A stretch of 64,000 nucleotides of DNA from Pseudodesulfovibrio sp. 5S69 (GTDB taxonomy: Bacteria > Desulfobacterota > Desulfovibrionia > Desulfovibrionales > Desulfovibrionaceae), in contig NZ_CP146609.1 of the NCBI RefSeq assembly GCF_037094465.1, positions 2,289,501-2,353,500 on the forward strand, written 5' to 3'. This document shows positions 8,345-17,192 of this stretch, one piece after another (position 1 is the first letter of the stretch; each line of letters starts with the position of its first letter). Below the pieces are notes generated by a model. The model ran no database searches. It was given only the letters and a program-made list of their open reading frames with translations, and was not told the DNA's origin. Both the position numbers and the translations under genes were made by a program.

Positions 8345-8545
8345 TTAGCTGTCTTTTTTTTCGTCGTCGGAGGGGGAGGATTTGGGGGTCACGTCGATTT
8401 CGTCAGGCTCACTGGTGGCCTTTTTGAAATTGCTGATGGCCTTGCCGATGCCGCCGCCGATTTCCGGCAGCTTTTTAGCGCCGAAAATGACTAATACAAT
8501 CAAAAGAATGATCAAGAGTTCCCAAACACCGAATCCGCCAATCAT
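8345..8545 (-). CDS. tatA: Sec-independent protein translocase subunit TatA
   Basis: TatA forms the protein-conducting part of the twin-arginine translocase in the inner membrane. The 66-residue protein has the expected N-terminal membrane helix ([15 protein letters not shown]), the hinge [10 protein letters not shown], an amphipathic helix ([14 protein letters not shown]) and an acidic, serine-rich tail. GGAGG precedes the ATG. It stands alone between a strong promoter and a terminator, so it is monocistronic; tatB and tatC are not in the window. The Tat-exported formate dehydrogenase in this window would be one client. Confidence 0.93.
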   Translation of the reverse strand: MIGGFGVWELLIILLIVLVIFGAKKLPEIGGGIGKAISNFKKATSEPDEIDVTPKSSPSDDEKKDS

Positions 8546-8593
8546 ATATTGCCTCCAATTGCGTGAATGACTTCACGATTATTTGTGATAGAG

Positions 8594-8622
8594 GCTATAC
8601 ACCCGCCACCATTCCCAGTCAA
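8594..8622 (-). promoter_or_regulatory. Sigma-70-type promoter for tatA
   Basis: On the minus strand TTGACT (8617-8622) is separated by exactly 17 bases from TATAGC (8594-8599). The -10 box ends about 48 bases upstream of the tatA ATG, leaving a leader of roughly 40 bases. Confidence 0.65.
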
Positions 8623-8788
8623 GGACGGCAGCTCATTTGCACGAAGCGGCCTTGGCCCGCTTCCGGCCGGGAAAAGGGCGGTTTGACTTTACAATTGAAT
8701 GCTCGGGCTTTACATCAGTCACATCGGCACTGGAAGACCGGCCGGAGCGCGGCCTGGTCGTTCCGAACGCATTGAACAAAAGGTAGGA

Positions 8789-9160
8789 ATGGGCAAGATT
8801 TCCCGGCTGCCGGGCACCGATTGCCGGCACCATGTCAATGGCCGCTGCCTGTACGAGGAGTGGCTCAATCCCGGTTACACGAAGTCATGGCGCTGCCAGG
8901 TCACGGCCCGGTGGGAGTCTTCCTTTGACGATTTCCTGCGTCGCGCAGAGTATTTCGGCGTGGAGGAGGACGCGGCCCCCGACCTCTGGGGCCGCCAGTT
9001 CCAGCGTCTGGCCCGGGACACGTTCCACTGCGGGATGTACACATACAGGCAGGGCGCGACCGCACCGGGCTGCGGGCACCATCTGGACGGGGTCTGCGTC
9101 ATGGGACTGCCCCGTTGCTTTGGGCGGTGCCGCCACTTCGACCCGGCTACCGACGAATAG
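8789..9160 (+). CDS. Cysteine-rich protein of unknown function
   Basis: This 123-residue soluble protein has eight cysteines, several near histidines (CRHH, CGHH, CRHF), suggesting a metal site or structural disulfides. The start MGKISRLPG follows AAAGGTAGGA; a longer in-frame start 30 codons upstream would run through probable promoter sequence. I do not recognise the family. It is followed 16 bases later by another protein of unknown function and then a HAD hydrolase, so the three may form an operon. No signal peptide is visible. Confidence 0.7.
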   Translation: MGKISRLPGTDCRHHVNGRCLYEEWLNPGYTKSWRCQVTARWESSFDDFLRRAEYFGVEEDAAPDLWGRQFQRLARDTFHCGMYTYRQGATAPGCGHHLDGVCVMGLPRCFGRCRHFDPATDE

Positions 9161-9176
9161 AACAAGGAGACCGAGC

Positions 9177-9959
9177 ATGCTGCTGGCTTTTCCCTACATG
9201 CATCCCGAATTGTGGTCCGGCGACGACCTTGAGGGGCTGACCTTCTTCGATCCCGGCCTGACCGCCGAACCGGCCCCCCACGCCTTCAGGCCCGAGGGGC
9301 TGCCGCTCGATCCGAAGATGGCCGGCGCGCTGATCAACGACTGCATTAACTTCGGCGAGCAGTTCAAGGATCCCGGCGAGATGGCCTATTTCGGGGCGGT
9401 GACTGCCGACGACTTTTACGAGGGCTCGTCCATGTCCATCCAGGCCCAGCTGTCGCGCCAGTTCGACGACGGCCGGGGTTCCAAGCAGGAGCGTGAGGCT
9501 CGCGAGGCCGCGTCCAAGGCGCAATTCGTGCTGCTTCTGGCCTGGGCTTTTGAGGAGCGCATCCTTGAACTGGCCGGACTGGAAGAGGGCATCCGGAACG
9601 GCTGGGAAGCCATGGACCGGACCATCGGCGTGGATGAGGAGGACAGCCTGGGCGAGCGCGAGACCGCTCTGGGCGAGACCCTCAGCCACACCGGGGGCAC
9701 GTCCGACGGCCAGGAGATCCGGCTGCCCTGGCAGCGGGTGGTCGAAGCCCTGCCCGCCTTCGTTCCCGAGGAAACGGTTCTGATTTGCGCCGATCCCGAG
9801 ATTTTCGAGGTCTGGGAGGAGTTCGGCATCGACTTCGAGGAAGGGCAGGACGGCCTGTTGCGGGCCACGGCCCCGGCCTGGCAGTTCGGTTGCCGCCGCC
9901 GTGAGCCCCAGGGCGTGCCCGCGGCGCTGAAACGACTGACCATCGCAATTCTCAAGTAA
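9177..9959 (+). CDS. Conserved-looking acidic cytoplasmic protein of unknown function
   Basis: This 260-residue protein starts MLLAFPYMHPELWSGDDL behind AAGGAG. It is acidic overall, with a helical middle (EREAREAASKAQFVLLLAWAFEERILEL) and a C-terminal half containing PEETVLICADPEIFEVWEEF. There is no signal peptide, membrane segment or recognisable catalytic motif. It sits 16 bases after the cysteine-rich gene and 16 bases before the HAD hydrolase. I cannot name a function. Confidence 0.7.
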   Translation: MLLAFPYMHPELWSGDDLEGLTFFDPGLTAEPAPHAFRPEGLPLDPKMAGALINDCINFGEQFKDPGEMAYFGAVTADDFYEGSSMSIQAQLSRQFDDGRGSKQEREAREAASKAQFVLLLAWAFEERILELAGLEEGIRNGWEAMDRTIGVDEEDSLGERETALGETLSHTGGTSDGQEIRLPWQRVVEALPAFVPEETVLICADPEIFEVWEEFGIDFEEGQDGLLRATAPAWQFGCRRREPQGVPAALKRLTIAILK

Positions 9960-9975
9960 CTTCCGGAGGGGACGC

Positions 9976-10656
9976 ATGGCGATCGCCAATCCGTTGATGA
10001 ACCTCCGTCTTGTCGAGGGCCTCAAGACCATTGTTTTCGACAACGACGGGGTGCTGATCGATTCCTACGAGGCCAACATGGTCTATTACGGCACCATCCG
10101 CGAGCGGCTGGGCCTGCCGCCCATGAACGACGCGGAGCGGTATTTCGTGCATTCGCGCACCCACGATGAGGCCGTGCGGCACATCGTGCCCGCGGACAAG
10201 CTCAAGGAGGCCTTCGAAATCGGCGCGACCATGAACCAGGCGGACCTGGCCCCGTACTTCAAGCGCTCGGACGGCATCCGCGAGTTTTTGTGGTGGCTGC
10301 GAGCGGCCGGGTTCAACCTGGCCGTGAACACCAGCCGGGGCGAGTCCATGAGTTTGGTCCTCAAGCTCACGGACCTGGAGGGCTTCTTCCACCCGATCAT
10401 CACATCCTGCGTGGTCAGCAAGCCCAAGCCTCACCCCGAGGGGGTGTTCCGGATCATGCGCGCCCACGGCGTGCGCCCGGACGAGGTGGCCTACATCGGG
10501 GATTCCATCGTGGACCAGCGAGCGGCACGGGCGGCCGGGGTGCGATTCTGGGCCTATGGGGATCAGAACCTTGAGGCCGATGTGTTCATCGAAAATTTCT
10601 GGGCCATCCGGGCGGCCATGCAGCGCTGCTACAAAGGGTGTGCCCCTGCGTTTTAG
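9976..10656 (+). CDS. HAD-family hydrolase (phosphoglycolate phosphatase-like)
   Basis: This 226-residue protein contains all haloacid dehalogenase motifs: FDNDGVLIDS (motif I, with the nucleophilic and acid/base aspartates), NTSRG (motif II), SKPKPHPE (motif III lysine) and YIGDSIVDQ (motif IV). A helical cap between motifs I and II places it in subfamily I, like Gph or beta-phosphoglucomutase. The substrate cannot be inferred. GGAGG precedes the ATG. It is the last gene of a probable three-gene unit before yggT. Confidence 0.85.
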   Translation: MAIANPLMNLRLVEGLKTIVFDNDGVLIDSYEANMVYYGTIRERLGLPPMNDAERYFVHSRTHDEAVRHIVPADKLKEAFEIGATMNQADLAPYFKRSDGIREFLWWLRAAGFNLAVNTSRGESMSLVLKLTDLEGFFHPIITSCVVSKPKPHPEGVFRIMRAHGVRPDEVAYIGDSIVDQRAARAAGVRFWAYGDQNLEADVFIENFWAIRAAMQRCYKGCAPAF

Positions 10657-10741
10657 GACTTGATTCTTGCATTCCCGTGTGCGAAATTACCAACATTGAT
10701 ACTCATGGCCGGTGTTTAGTACCGCGTCGTCAGGAGGCCTC

Positions 10742-11050
10742 ATGGACTTGATTGTCCAAGCAATTGCTACCGTTCTCGATATCGTTCTCTCCGCCTATTT
10801 TTGGGTCGTCATCATATCCGCTCTTCTCTCTTGGGTGAATCCGGACCCATACAACCCTATCGTGCGCTTCCTGCGCGGCGTCACGGAGCCTGTTTTCTAC
10901 AAAATCCGTAGCTGGATTCCCTTCGCCGTGGTCGGCGGTTTCGACCTTTCGCCCATCGTGGTCCTGCTGGCCATCAAGGTCTGCCAGATCGTGGTGGTGG
11001 GGAACCTCATACGGCTGTCCTATTCTCTGGGTTCCGGCGTGTCCATGTAG
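10742..11050 (+). CDS. YggT-family membrane protein
   Basis: This 102-residue protein has two hydrophobic regions separated by a short loop (SWVNPDPYNPIVRFLRGVTEP), the usual YggT pattern. The start MDLIVQA has AGGAGG seven bases upstream. YggT genes commonly neighbour divIVA/sepF and yggU, as here. The role is not settled; proposals include osmotic tolerance and cell-division-related membrane organisation. Confidence 0.9.
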   Translation: MDLIVQAIATVLDIVLSAYFWVVIISALLSWVNPDPYNPIVRFLRGVTEPVFYKIRSWIPFAVVGGFDLSPIVVLLAIKVCQIVVVGNLIRLSYSLGSGVSM

Positions 11051-11074
11051 CCCTTTGACCAAAGGAGGACCGAG

Positions 11075-11578
11075 GTGACCGTTTCCAAGATCGATTTGCT
11101 CAACAAGCAGTTTTCGCGCGGCCTGTTCGGTTATTCGCGCCTGGAGGTCGACCAGTTCATGCTCGAACTGGCCGAAGTCCTGGGCGACGCGGCCGATCTG
11201 CAGAAGGGTATGCGCAAGAAGATCAAACGGTTGGAGAGCGCCCTCAAGGAGTACCGTCGGCGCGACGAGACCCTGCGGGACACCCTCATGTCCACCCAGA
11301 AGATGGTCGACGACCTGAAGGTCGCGGCCGGACGCGAAGCCCAGCTTATCCTGGACGAGGCGCGGGCCAAGGCGGACGACACCGTGCGCAAGGGCCACAA
11401 CCGGCTCGCCCAGATTCACGAGGAAATTGAATCCCTGAAGCGGACCCGCACCCAGTTCGAGGTCCAGCTCAAGGGCATGCTCAACGCGCATCTGGAGATG
11501 CTCGAGCGCAGCGACCCCGAGCGGGAGAAGGTCGAGGAGATCGAATCCAAGCTCAAGTACCTGAAGAAGGTCGAGTAG
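11075..11578 (+). CDS. DivIVA-domain coiled-coil protein
   Basis: This 167-residue protein starts with a DivIVA-type N-terminus (SKIDLLNKQFSRGLFGYSRLEVDQFM) followed by about 130 residues of charged coiled coil. DivIVA-like proteins bind negatively curved membranes or scaffold pole and septum proteins. It uses a GTG start with AAAGGAGG upstream and lies between yggT and yggU, a classic division-associated neighbourhood. It is shorter than Gram-positive DivIVA and probably an adaptor. Confidence 0.85.
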   Translation: MTVSKIDLLNKQFSRGLFGYSRLEVDQFMLELAEVLGDAADLQKGMRKKIKRLESALKEYRRRDETLRDTLMSTQKMVDDLKVAAGREAQLILDEARAKADDTVRKGHNRLAQIHEEIESLKRTRTQFEVQLKGMLNAHLEMLERSDPEREKVEEIESKLKYLKKVE

Positions 11579-11599
11579 GGGGACGCCATCTCTCTGCCG

Positions 11600-11896
11600 G
11601 TGTTCGTCTCAAAGCGGGAGTCGGGGTGGGCCCTCGACGTCTGGGCCCAGCCGGGCGCCAGGAAGGACGAAGTCGCCGGCGAGTACCAGGGGTGCCTGAA
11701 GGTTCGCCTCAGGGCCCCGGCGGTGGACAACAAGGCCAACAAGGGATTGGTCGCGTACATCGCCCGGTTGTTGCGGTTGAAAAAAAGCCAGGTGGAAATC
11801 CTCTCCGGCCATTCCAGCCGGAAGAAACTCCTGGCACTTAATACAGCGGGAGAGCCGGACTGGGGAAGTCTTCTTTCAGGCATGTCACCGCGTTAA
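11600..11896 (+). CDS. DUF167/YggU family protein
   Basis: This 98-residue protein has the DUF167 core (VWAQPGARKDEV, VRLRAPAVDNKANKGL, VEILSGHSSRKK). The function is unknown although the fold is widely conserved. The start is uncertain. GTG at 11600 has no nearby ribosome site, whereas GGGGG at 11578-11582 is well spaced for a non-standard ATC (11588) or CTG (11594) start in the same frame. The gene follows divIVA by 21 bases. Confidence 0.85.
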   Translation: MFVSKRESGWALDVWAQPGARKDEVAGEYQGCLKVRLRAPAVDNKANKGLVAYIARLLRLKKSQVEILSGHSSRKKLLALNTAGEPDWGSLLSGMSPR

Positions 11897-11916
11897 CCTG
11901 TAAAAAGGAGCAGCAC

Positions 11917-12147
11917 ATGGAAGCCAAGGACCTTGAACTCATTGAGAAGTACGGGGCCGACGATACGCAACTCAAGGCTCTGTGGGACCAACATATCAAT
12001 TATGAGAAAATGCTGGATAAGCTCGAGTCCAAGTCCTACCTTTCTCCCACGGAGATGCAGGAGATGAAGGAACTCAAGAAGAAGAAACTGGCGGGTAAGA
12101 CGACCCTGTCGTCGCTGCTCGAGAAATACCGCCAATTGGAGGCATAG
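11917..12147 (+). CDS. DUF465/YdcH-like small protein
   Basis: This 76-residue, almost wholly helical protein has the DUF465 pattern of two helices joined by a short SYLSPTEMQEMKELKKKKL turn. AAAAAGGAG precedes the ATG. The role of the family is unknown. Its last codons contain the ribosome-binding GGAGG of ilvB, which starts three bases after the stop, so it is cotranscribed with the branched-chain amino acid genes. Confidence 0.85.
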   Translation: MEAKDLELIEKYGADDTQLKALWDQHINYEKMLDKLESKSYLSPTEMQEMKELKKKKLAGKTTLSSLLEKYRQLEA

Positions 12148-12150
12148 CAA

Positions 12151-13842
12151 ATGAAGTTGACCGGGGCCCAGATCCTGCTCAAGTGTCTGGAAGAGGAAGG
12201 AGTTGATGTCATGTTCGGTTTCCCCGGGGGAGCCGTGATCGACATTTATGACGAGATACCCAAGTCGTCCGTGGAGCACATCCTGGTGCGCCACGAACAG
12301 GGCGCCATTCACGCCGCCGACGGTTACGCCCGGGCCACCGGCCGGGTAGGGGTATGCCTAGTCACCTCCGGCCCCGGTGCGACCAATACCGTAACCGGAA
12401 TCGCCACGGCCTACGCCGACTCCATTCCGGTCGTCATTTTTACCGGTCAGGTGCCCCGGGCCCTGATCGGCAATGACGCCTTCCAGGAAGTGGACATCGT
12501 CGGTATCACCCGGCCCTGCACCAAGCACAACTACCTGGTCCAGGACGTCAACGACCTGGCCAGGACCGTCAAGCAGGCCTTCTACCTGGCCCGCACCGGG
12601 CGTCCGGGTCCTGTCCTGGTGGACCTGCCCAAGGACATTCAGCAGCAGTTGGCCGAGTTCAAGTATCCCGAAGAAGTGTCCATGCGCAGCTACAAGCCGA
12701 CCAAGATGCCGCACATCGGCCAGATCCGCAAAGTGGTCAAGCTGCTCAAGAAGGCCAAACGGCCGCTGATCTACTCCGGCGGCGGGGTGATCACCTCCGG
12801 CTCGCACGAGGAGCTGACCTGGCTCGGAAAGACGCTGCATATCCCGGTGACCTCCACCCTCATGGGGCTGGGCGCGTTCCCTGGCGACGACGGGCTTTTC
12901 CTGGGCATGCTCGGCATGCACGGCACCTATGCCGCCAACATGGCGGTGAACAACTGCGACCTGCTTCTGGCCGTGGGCGCGCGGTTCGACGACCGTGTGA
13001 CCGGCAAGGTGGACACCTTCGCCCCCAATGCGACCATCGTGCACATCGACGTGGACCCGACCTCCATCCAGAAGAACGTCTCGGTCCAGGTGCCCCTGGT
13101 GGCGGACTGCAAGCCCGCCCTGGCCGCGCTCAAGGCCGAGACCGAGGGCACGCTCGACGAGTACGACTGGGCCGCCGACCACAAGGAGTGGGTGGACAAG
13201 GTCCAGGGCTGGGCCAAGGAGCACCCGCTGACCTACAAGGACGACACCGAGGGCATCAAGCCGCAGTACGTGGTCGAGAAGATCTACGAGATCACCAAGG
13301 GCGACGCCATCATCGCCACCGAGGTGGGCCAGAACCAGATGTGGGCCGCCCAGTTCTACAAGTACAACCGGCCGAACACGCTGCTGACCTCCGGCGGCCT
13401 GGGCACCATGGGCTACGGTTTTCCGGCCGCCATGGGCGCGCAGCGCGCCTTCCCGGACAAGCTGGTCATCGACATCGCGGGCGACGGCTCCATCCAGATG
13501 TGCATCCAGGAGATGATGACCGTGGTCTGCAACAAGCTGCCGGTCAAGATCGTCATCCTCAACAACGGCTATCTCGGCATGGTCCGGCAGTGGCAGGAAC
13601 TCTTCTACGAGAAGAACTACTGCGCCACCTGCATGGACGCCCAGCCCGACTTCGTCAAGCTGGCCGAGGCCTACGGGGCCGCCGGTTTCCGGGTGACCGA
13701 GAAGAAGGACGTGGAGAAGACCCTGCGCGAAGCCTTCAAGGTGGACAAGCCGGTCATCGTGGACATCCGCGTGGAAAAGGAAGAAAACGTCTATCCCATG
13801 GTCCCGGCCGGAGCGTCGCTGACCGAGATGCTGTTGGTTTAG
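12151..13842 (+). CDS. ilvB: Acetolactate synthase large subunit
   Basis: IlvB is the thiamine-diphosphate enzyme that makes acetolactate or acetohydroxybutyrate for valine, leucine and isoleucine. The 563-residue protein has the TPP glutamate in VLVRHEQGA near residue 47, the central FAD-binding-type domain ([22 protein letters not shown]), and the TPP/Mg motif GDGSIQM followed by [12 protein letters not shown]. Length and order are normal. It is followed immediately by the regulatory subunit gene. Confidence 0.96.
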   Translation: MKLTGAQILLKCLEEEGVDVMFGFPGGAVIDIYDEIPKSSVEHILVRHEQGAIHAADGYARATGRVGVCLVTSGPGATNTVTGIATAYADSIPVVIFTGQVPRALIGNDAFQEVDIVGITRPCTKHNYLVQDVNDLARTVKQAFYLARTGRPGPVLVDLPKDIQQQLAEFKYPEEVSMRSYKPTKMPHIGQIRKVVKLLKKAKRPLIYSGGGVITSGSHEELTWLGKTLHIPVTSTLMGLGAFPGDDGLFLGMLGMHGTYAANMAVNNCDLLLAVGARFDDRVTGKVDTFAPNATIVHIDVDPTSIQKNVSVQVPLVADCKPALAALKAETEGTLDEYDWAADHKEWVDKVQGWAKEHPLTYKDDTEGIKPQYVVEKIYEITKGDAIIATEVGQNQMWAAQFYKYNRPNTLLTSGGLGTMGYGFPAAMGAQRAFPDKLVIDIAGDGSIQMCIQEMMTVVCNKLPVKIVILNNGYLGMVRQWQELFYEKNYCATCMDAQPDFVKLAEAYGAAGFRVTEKKDVEKTLREAFKVDKPVIVDIRVEKEENVYPMVPAGASLTEMLLV

Positions 13843-13851
13843 GAGGCCGTG

Positions 13852-14343
13852 ATGAGCAAACACACTCTTTCCGTGATGGTTGAGAACGAACCGGGCGTCC
13901 TGTCCCGCGTGGCCGGGCTTTTCTCCGGCCGCGGCTTCAACATCTATTCGCTGAACGTGGCCCCGACCCTGGAGAAGGGCGTCTCCCTGATGACCATCGT
14001 GGCCGAGGGCGACGATGCCATCGTCGAGCAGATCGTCAAGCAGTTGCGCAAGCTGGTACCCACCATTAAGGTCAAGGATCTCACCGAGCTGAAATCCGTT
14101 GAGCGCGAAATGGTTCTGCTCAAGGTCAATGCCGAGGATTCAAAACGCGCGGAGATCCTGCGTATTGTTGACATCTTCAGGTGCAAGGTTGTAGACGTGA
14201 GCGTCGATGAGCTGACCATTGAGGTAACGGGCGACCAGGGCAAGATCGGCGCGCTCGTCAATCTGCTCACCCGCTTCGGCATCAAGGAAATCGCCCGTAC
14301 CGGTAATGTCGCCATGCGGCGCTCCATGCAGATCGACCTATAA
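13852..14343 (+). CDS. ilvN: Acetolactate synthase small (regulatory) subunit
   Basis: This 163-residue protein has an N-terminal ACT domain (LSVMVENEPGVLSRVAGLFSGRGFNI) that binds valine, and the C-terminal ALS small-subunit domain ending in ARTGNVAMRR. It activates IlvB and confers feedback inhibition. The ATG is five bases after AGGAGG; a GTG three bases earlier is possible. A terminator follows within 20 bases. Confidence 0.95.
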   Translation: MSKHTLSVMVENEPGVLSRVAGLFSGRGFNIYSLNVAPTLEKGVSLMTIVAEGDDAIVEQIVKQLRKLVPTIKVKDLTELKSVEREMVLLKVNAEDSKRAEILRIVDIFRCKVVDVSVDELTIEVTGDQGKIGALVNLLTRFGIKEIARTGNVAMRRSMQIDL

Positions 14344-14362
14344 TTTGCAACCAGGCGACTCA

Positions 14363-14396
14363 CCGGGCCAGGAGTTCTCTCCTCGCCCGGCTTTTT
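14363..14396 (+). terminator. Terminator between ilvN and ilvC
   Basis: CCGGGC-C-AGGAG pairs with CTCCT-C-GCCCGG around a four-base loop and is followed by CTTTTT. It separates ilvBN from ilvC, so ilvC probably has its own promoter or depends on readthrough; a TATAAT hexamer lies at 14407-14412 but without a good -35 box. Confidence 0.85.
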
Positions 14397-14411
14397 CGCA
14401 TGTTCATATAA

Positions 14412-15452
<1,041 letters not shown>

Positions 15453-15473
15453 GCTCGCCTCCAGAGGCTATGC

Positions 15474-15505
15474 AAGGGCGGTCCCGATCGGGGCCGCCCT
15501 TTTTT
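15474..15505 (+). terminator. Terminator after ilvC
   Basis: AAGGGCGG (15474-15481) pairs with CCGCCCTT (15494-15501), and the 3' arm runs into a T-tract. The 12-base loop contains a further self-complementary CCCGATCGGG. Confidence 0.9.
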
Positions 15506-15686
15506 GTCGTTGTCCAGGGGCCGGAAAAAGGAGGGGCTAGTCAGGTGATTTCGTCTCCCCCGGAAAGGCCGTGTCTTCAGACTTCCGACGTCGGTCATAG
15601 GACGTAGTTGGTCAGTTATTTCAGGCTGTTGATTGTCCATGGAGAGGGGGCTACGAAAGGGTGGCCGCATACGTTTTTGTAGCTCG
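15506..15686 (+). other. Non-coding stretch between ilvC and the UPF0316 gene
   Basis: No supported gene. It contains GTCTTCAGAC and a perfect ten-base palindrome CCGACGTCGG (15585-15594). Since the stretch is closed by a terminator-like hairpin at 15687-15729, it could encode a small RNA of about 100-180 bases. No promoter was recognised that would prove this. Confidence 0.35.
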
Positions 15687-15729
15687 AAAAACAGGGAGTA
15701 AATTTGTCACATATTTACCTGTTTTTTTT
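15687..15729 (+). terminator. Terminator-like hairpin upstream of the UPF0316 gene
   Basis: AAAACAG then GTAAAT (with a three-base bulge) pairs with ATTTAC-CTGTTTT around a nine-base loop, and the T-run extends to eight. No gene upstream needs it, because ilvC already has a terminator 180 bases earlier. Confidence 0.6.
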
Positions 15730-15731
15730 GC

Positions 15732-15747
15732 TTGACCCATGAGTCAA
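15732..15747. promoter_or_regulatory. Operator-like palindrome TTGACCCATGAGTCAA
   Basis: A 16-base dyad (TTGAC-N6-GTCAA, with the inner bases also nearly symmetric) lies 46 bases before the UPF0316 start. Its left half could double as a -35 box (TTGACC). The cognate factor is unknown. Confidence 0.45.
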
Positions 15748-15793
15748 AGGTGAATAGTTCTCGCTCTCCGATTTCCATTTTGAGGGTGAGACA

Positions 15794-16366
15794 ATGACGT
15801 TGGATGTCCTTTTTCTCGGCTTGGCCATATTCCTCCTGGAAGTGATGGCCCTGACCATTGGCACCGTGCGGACCATCGTGACCATGCTCGGCGAGTCGCG
15901 CGCGGCCTTTCTTCTGGGCTGCCTGGAGATGACCCTGTGGGTCTTCGGGACCTCGGCGGTCATGACCAAGGTGGGCGATACGCCGGTGCTCGGTCTGTTC
16001 TACGCGGTCGGTTTCGCCACGGGCAACGTGATCGGCATCCTGGCCGAGAAGAAGCTGGCTCTGGGCAACGTGGTCGTGCGCATCATCAGCGCCTGGCACG
16101 GTACCGACATCGCCCATGCGGTTCGCCGGGCCGGGTTCATGATCACCACCGTGGCCGGAGAGGGCTCCGAGGGCGCGGTCACGGTCCAGTTTGTGGTTTG
16201 CAAGCGCAAGGACATGAAGTTGGTGCTGGGTGAGGCCCGCAAGATCGATCCAGACCTGTTCTACACCTTCGAGACCGCGGGCGGGGCCAGCGACGTGCCC
16301 AGCCCGACCGCCAGCCGTCTGGACAAGTTCCTGCGGCCCATCCGGCGGTTCGTCCCCCAGTTCTGA
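15794..16366 (+). CDS. UPF0316 membrane protein with DUF2179 domain
   Basis: This 190-residue protein has three predicted membrane helices in the first 100 residues (one within LFLGLAIFLLEVMALT) and then a soluble DUF2179-type domain beginning about HGTDIAHAVRRAGFMITTVAGEGSEG. This is the usual UPF0316 layout. The function is unknown; DUF2179 domains are thought to bind small ligands. It is monocistronic and convergent with the activase gene. Confidence 0.85.
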   Translation: MTLDVLFLGLAIFLLEVMALTIGTVRTIVTMLGESRAAFLLGCLEMTLWVFGTSAVMTKVGDTPVLGLFYAVGFATGNVIGILAEKKLALGNVVVRIISAWHGTDIAHAVRRAGFMITTVAGEGSEGAVTVQFVVCKRKDMKLVLGEARKIDPDLFYTFETAGGASDVPSPTASRLDKFLRPIRRFVPQF

Positions 16367-16412
16367 TTCTTCGGGGCCTGATTTCGTTTATCGCTGTCGC
16401 CTGAGAGGGAGG

Positions 16413-17192
16413 CTAGCGGGCGTTGGCCGTATCGTCGTGATGGCGGTGCAGGGCGGCGCCCAGCGCACCCATGTGGTCGGGGTTGTCCGGGACCAGGATG
16501 TCACGGCCGATCTCGCCGCCTATGCTTTTGGCCAGCAGATCGAGCACGCAGGGGTTGTTGGCCACGCCGCCGGTGAAGACCAGAGGGAAGTTCAACCCCA
16601 CCCGGCGGAGCATGTTGGCCGTGCGCTTGACGATGGCCCTGTGCAGCCCCAGCGCGATGGCCTCGGGCTTTTCGCCGCGGGCCATGAGCGAGGTGGCCTC
16701 GGTTTCGGCGAAAACCGTGCAGATGGAGCTGATCTCGGGCGGGTTCTCCCCCTTCATGGCGTACGGGCCGAATTCCTCCACCGGAATCTGGAAGACTCCG
16801 GCCGTGTATTCCAGGAACTTGCCCGTTCCGGCCGCGCAACGGTCGTTCATCTCGAATTTCAGGACCCGGCCGCCCGCCAGGGACATGGCCTTGGTGTCCT
16901 GCCCACCGATGTCCAGGACCGTGCGCGCCTCGGGGAAGAGGTGCGCCGCGCCCAGGGCGTGGGCCTTGATCTCGGTGATGGTCGAGCACTCGCAGTCCAG
17001 GCCAAGCCGCTGGATGAGATTACGCCCGTAGCCGGTCCCGACCAAGGAGGCGGGGCGCAATCCATCCAGCAGTTTGAAACACTGGGACACGGGGTCGAAG
17101 GTGGTGGGGAGCTTCTTGGCGGCCGCCACCTCGCCGTCGATCAGGGTGACCAGCTCAATGGAGCGGGACCCGATGTCCAGGCCTGCGATCAT
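16413..17192 (-). CDS. BadF/HgdC-type ATPase activator of a 2-hydroxyacyl-CoA dehydratase-like enzyme
   Basis: This 259-residue actin-fold ATPase uses ATP hydrolysis to push a low-potential electron into its partner. It has LDIGSRSIELV at the N-terminus (phosphate 1), LDIGGQDTKAM (phosphate 2), FTGGVANNP near the C-terminus (adenosine), and two cysteines at 119 (NDRCAAGTG) and 158 (SICTVFAE). The 39-residue spacing of the cysteines equals that of the [4Fe-4S] ligands bridging the HgdC dimer. Its start overlaps the stop of the upstream dehydratase-like gene by four bases, so the pair is cotranslated. Confidence 0.9.
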   Translation of the reverse strand: MIAGLDIGSRSIELVTLIDGEVAAAKKLPTTFDPVSQCFKLLDGLRPASLVGTGYGRNLIQRLGLDCECSTITEIKAHALGAAHLFPEARTVLDIGGQDTKAMSLAGGRVLKFEMNDRCAAGTGKFLEYTAGVFQIPVEEFGPYAMKGENPPEISSICTVFAETEATSLMARGEKPEAIALGLHRAIVKRTANMLRRVGLNFPLVFTGGVANNPCVLDLLAKSIGGEIGRDILVPDNPDHMGALGAALHRHHDDTANAR

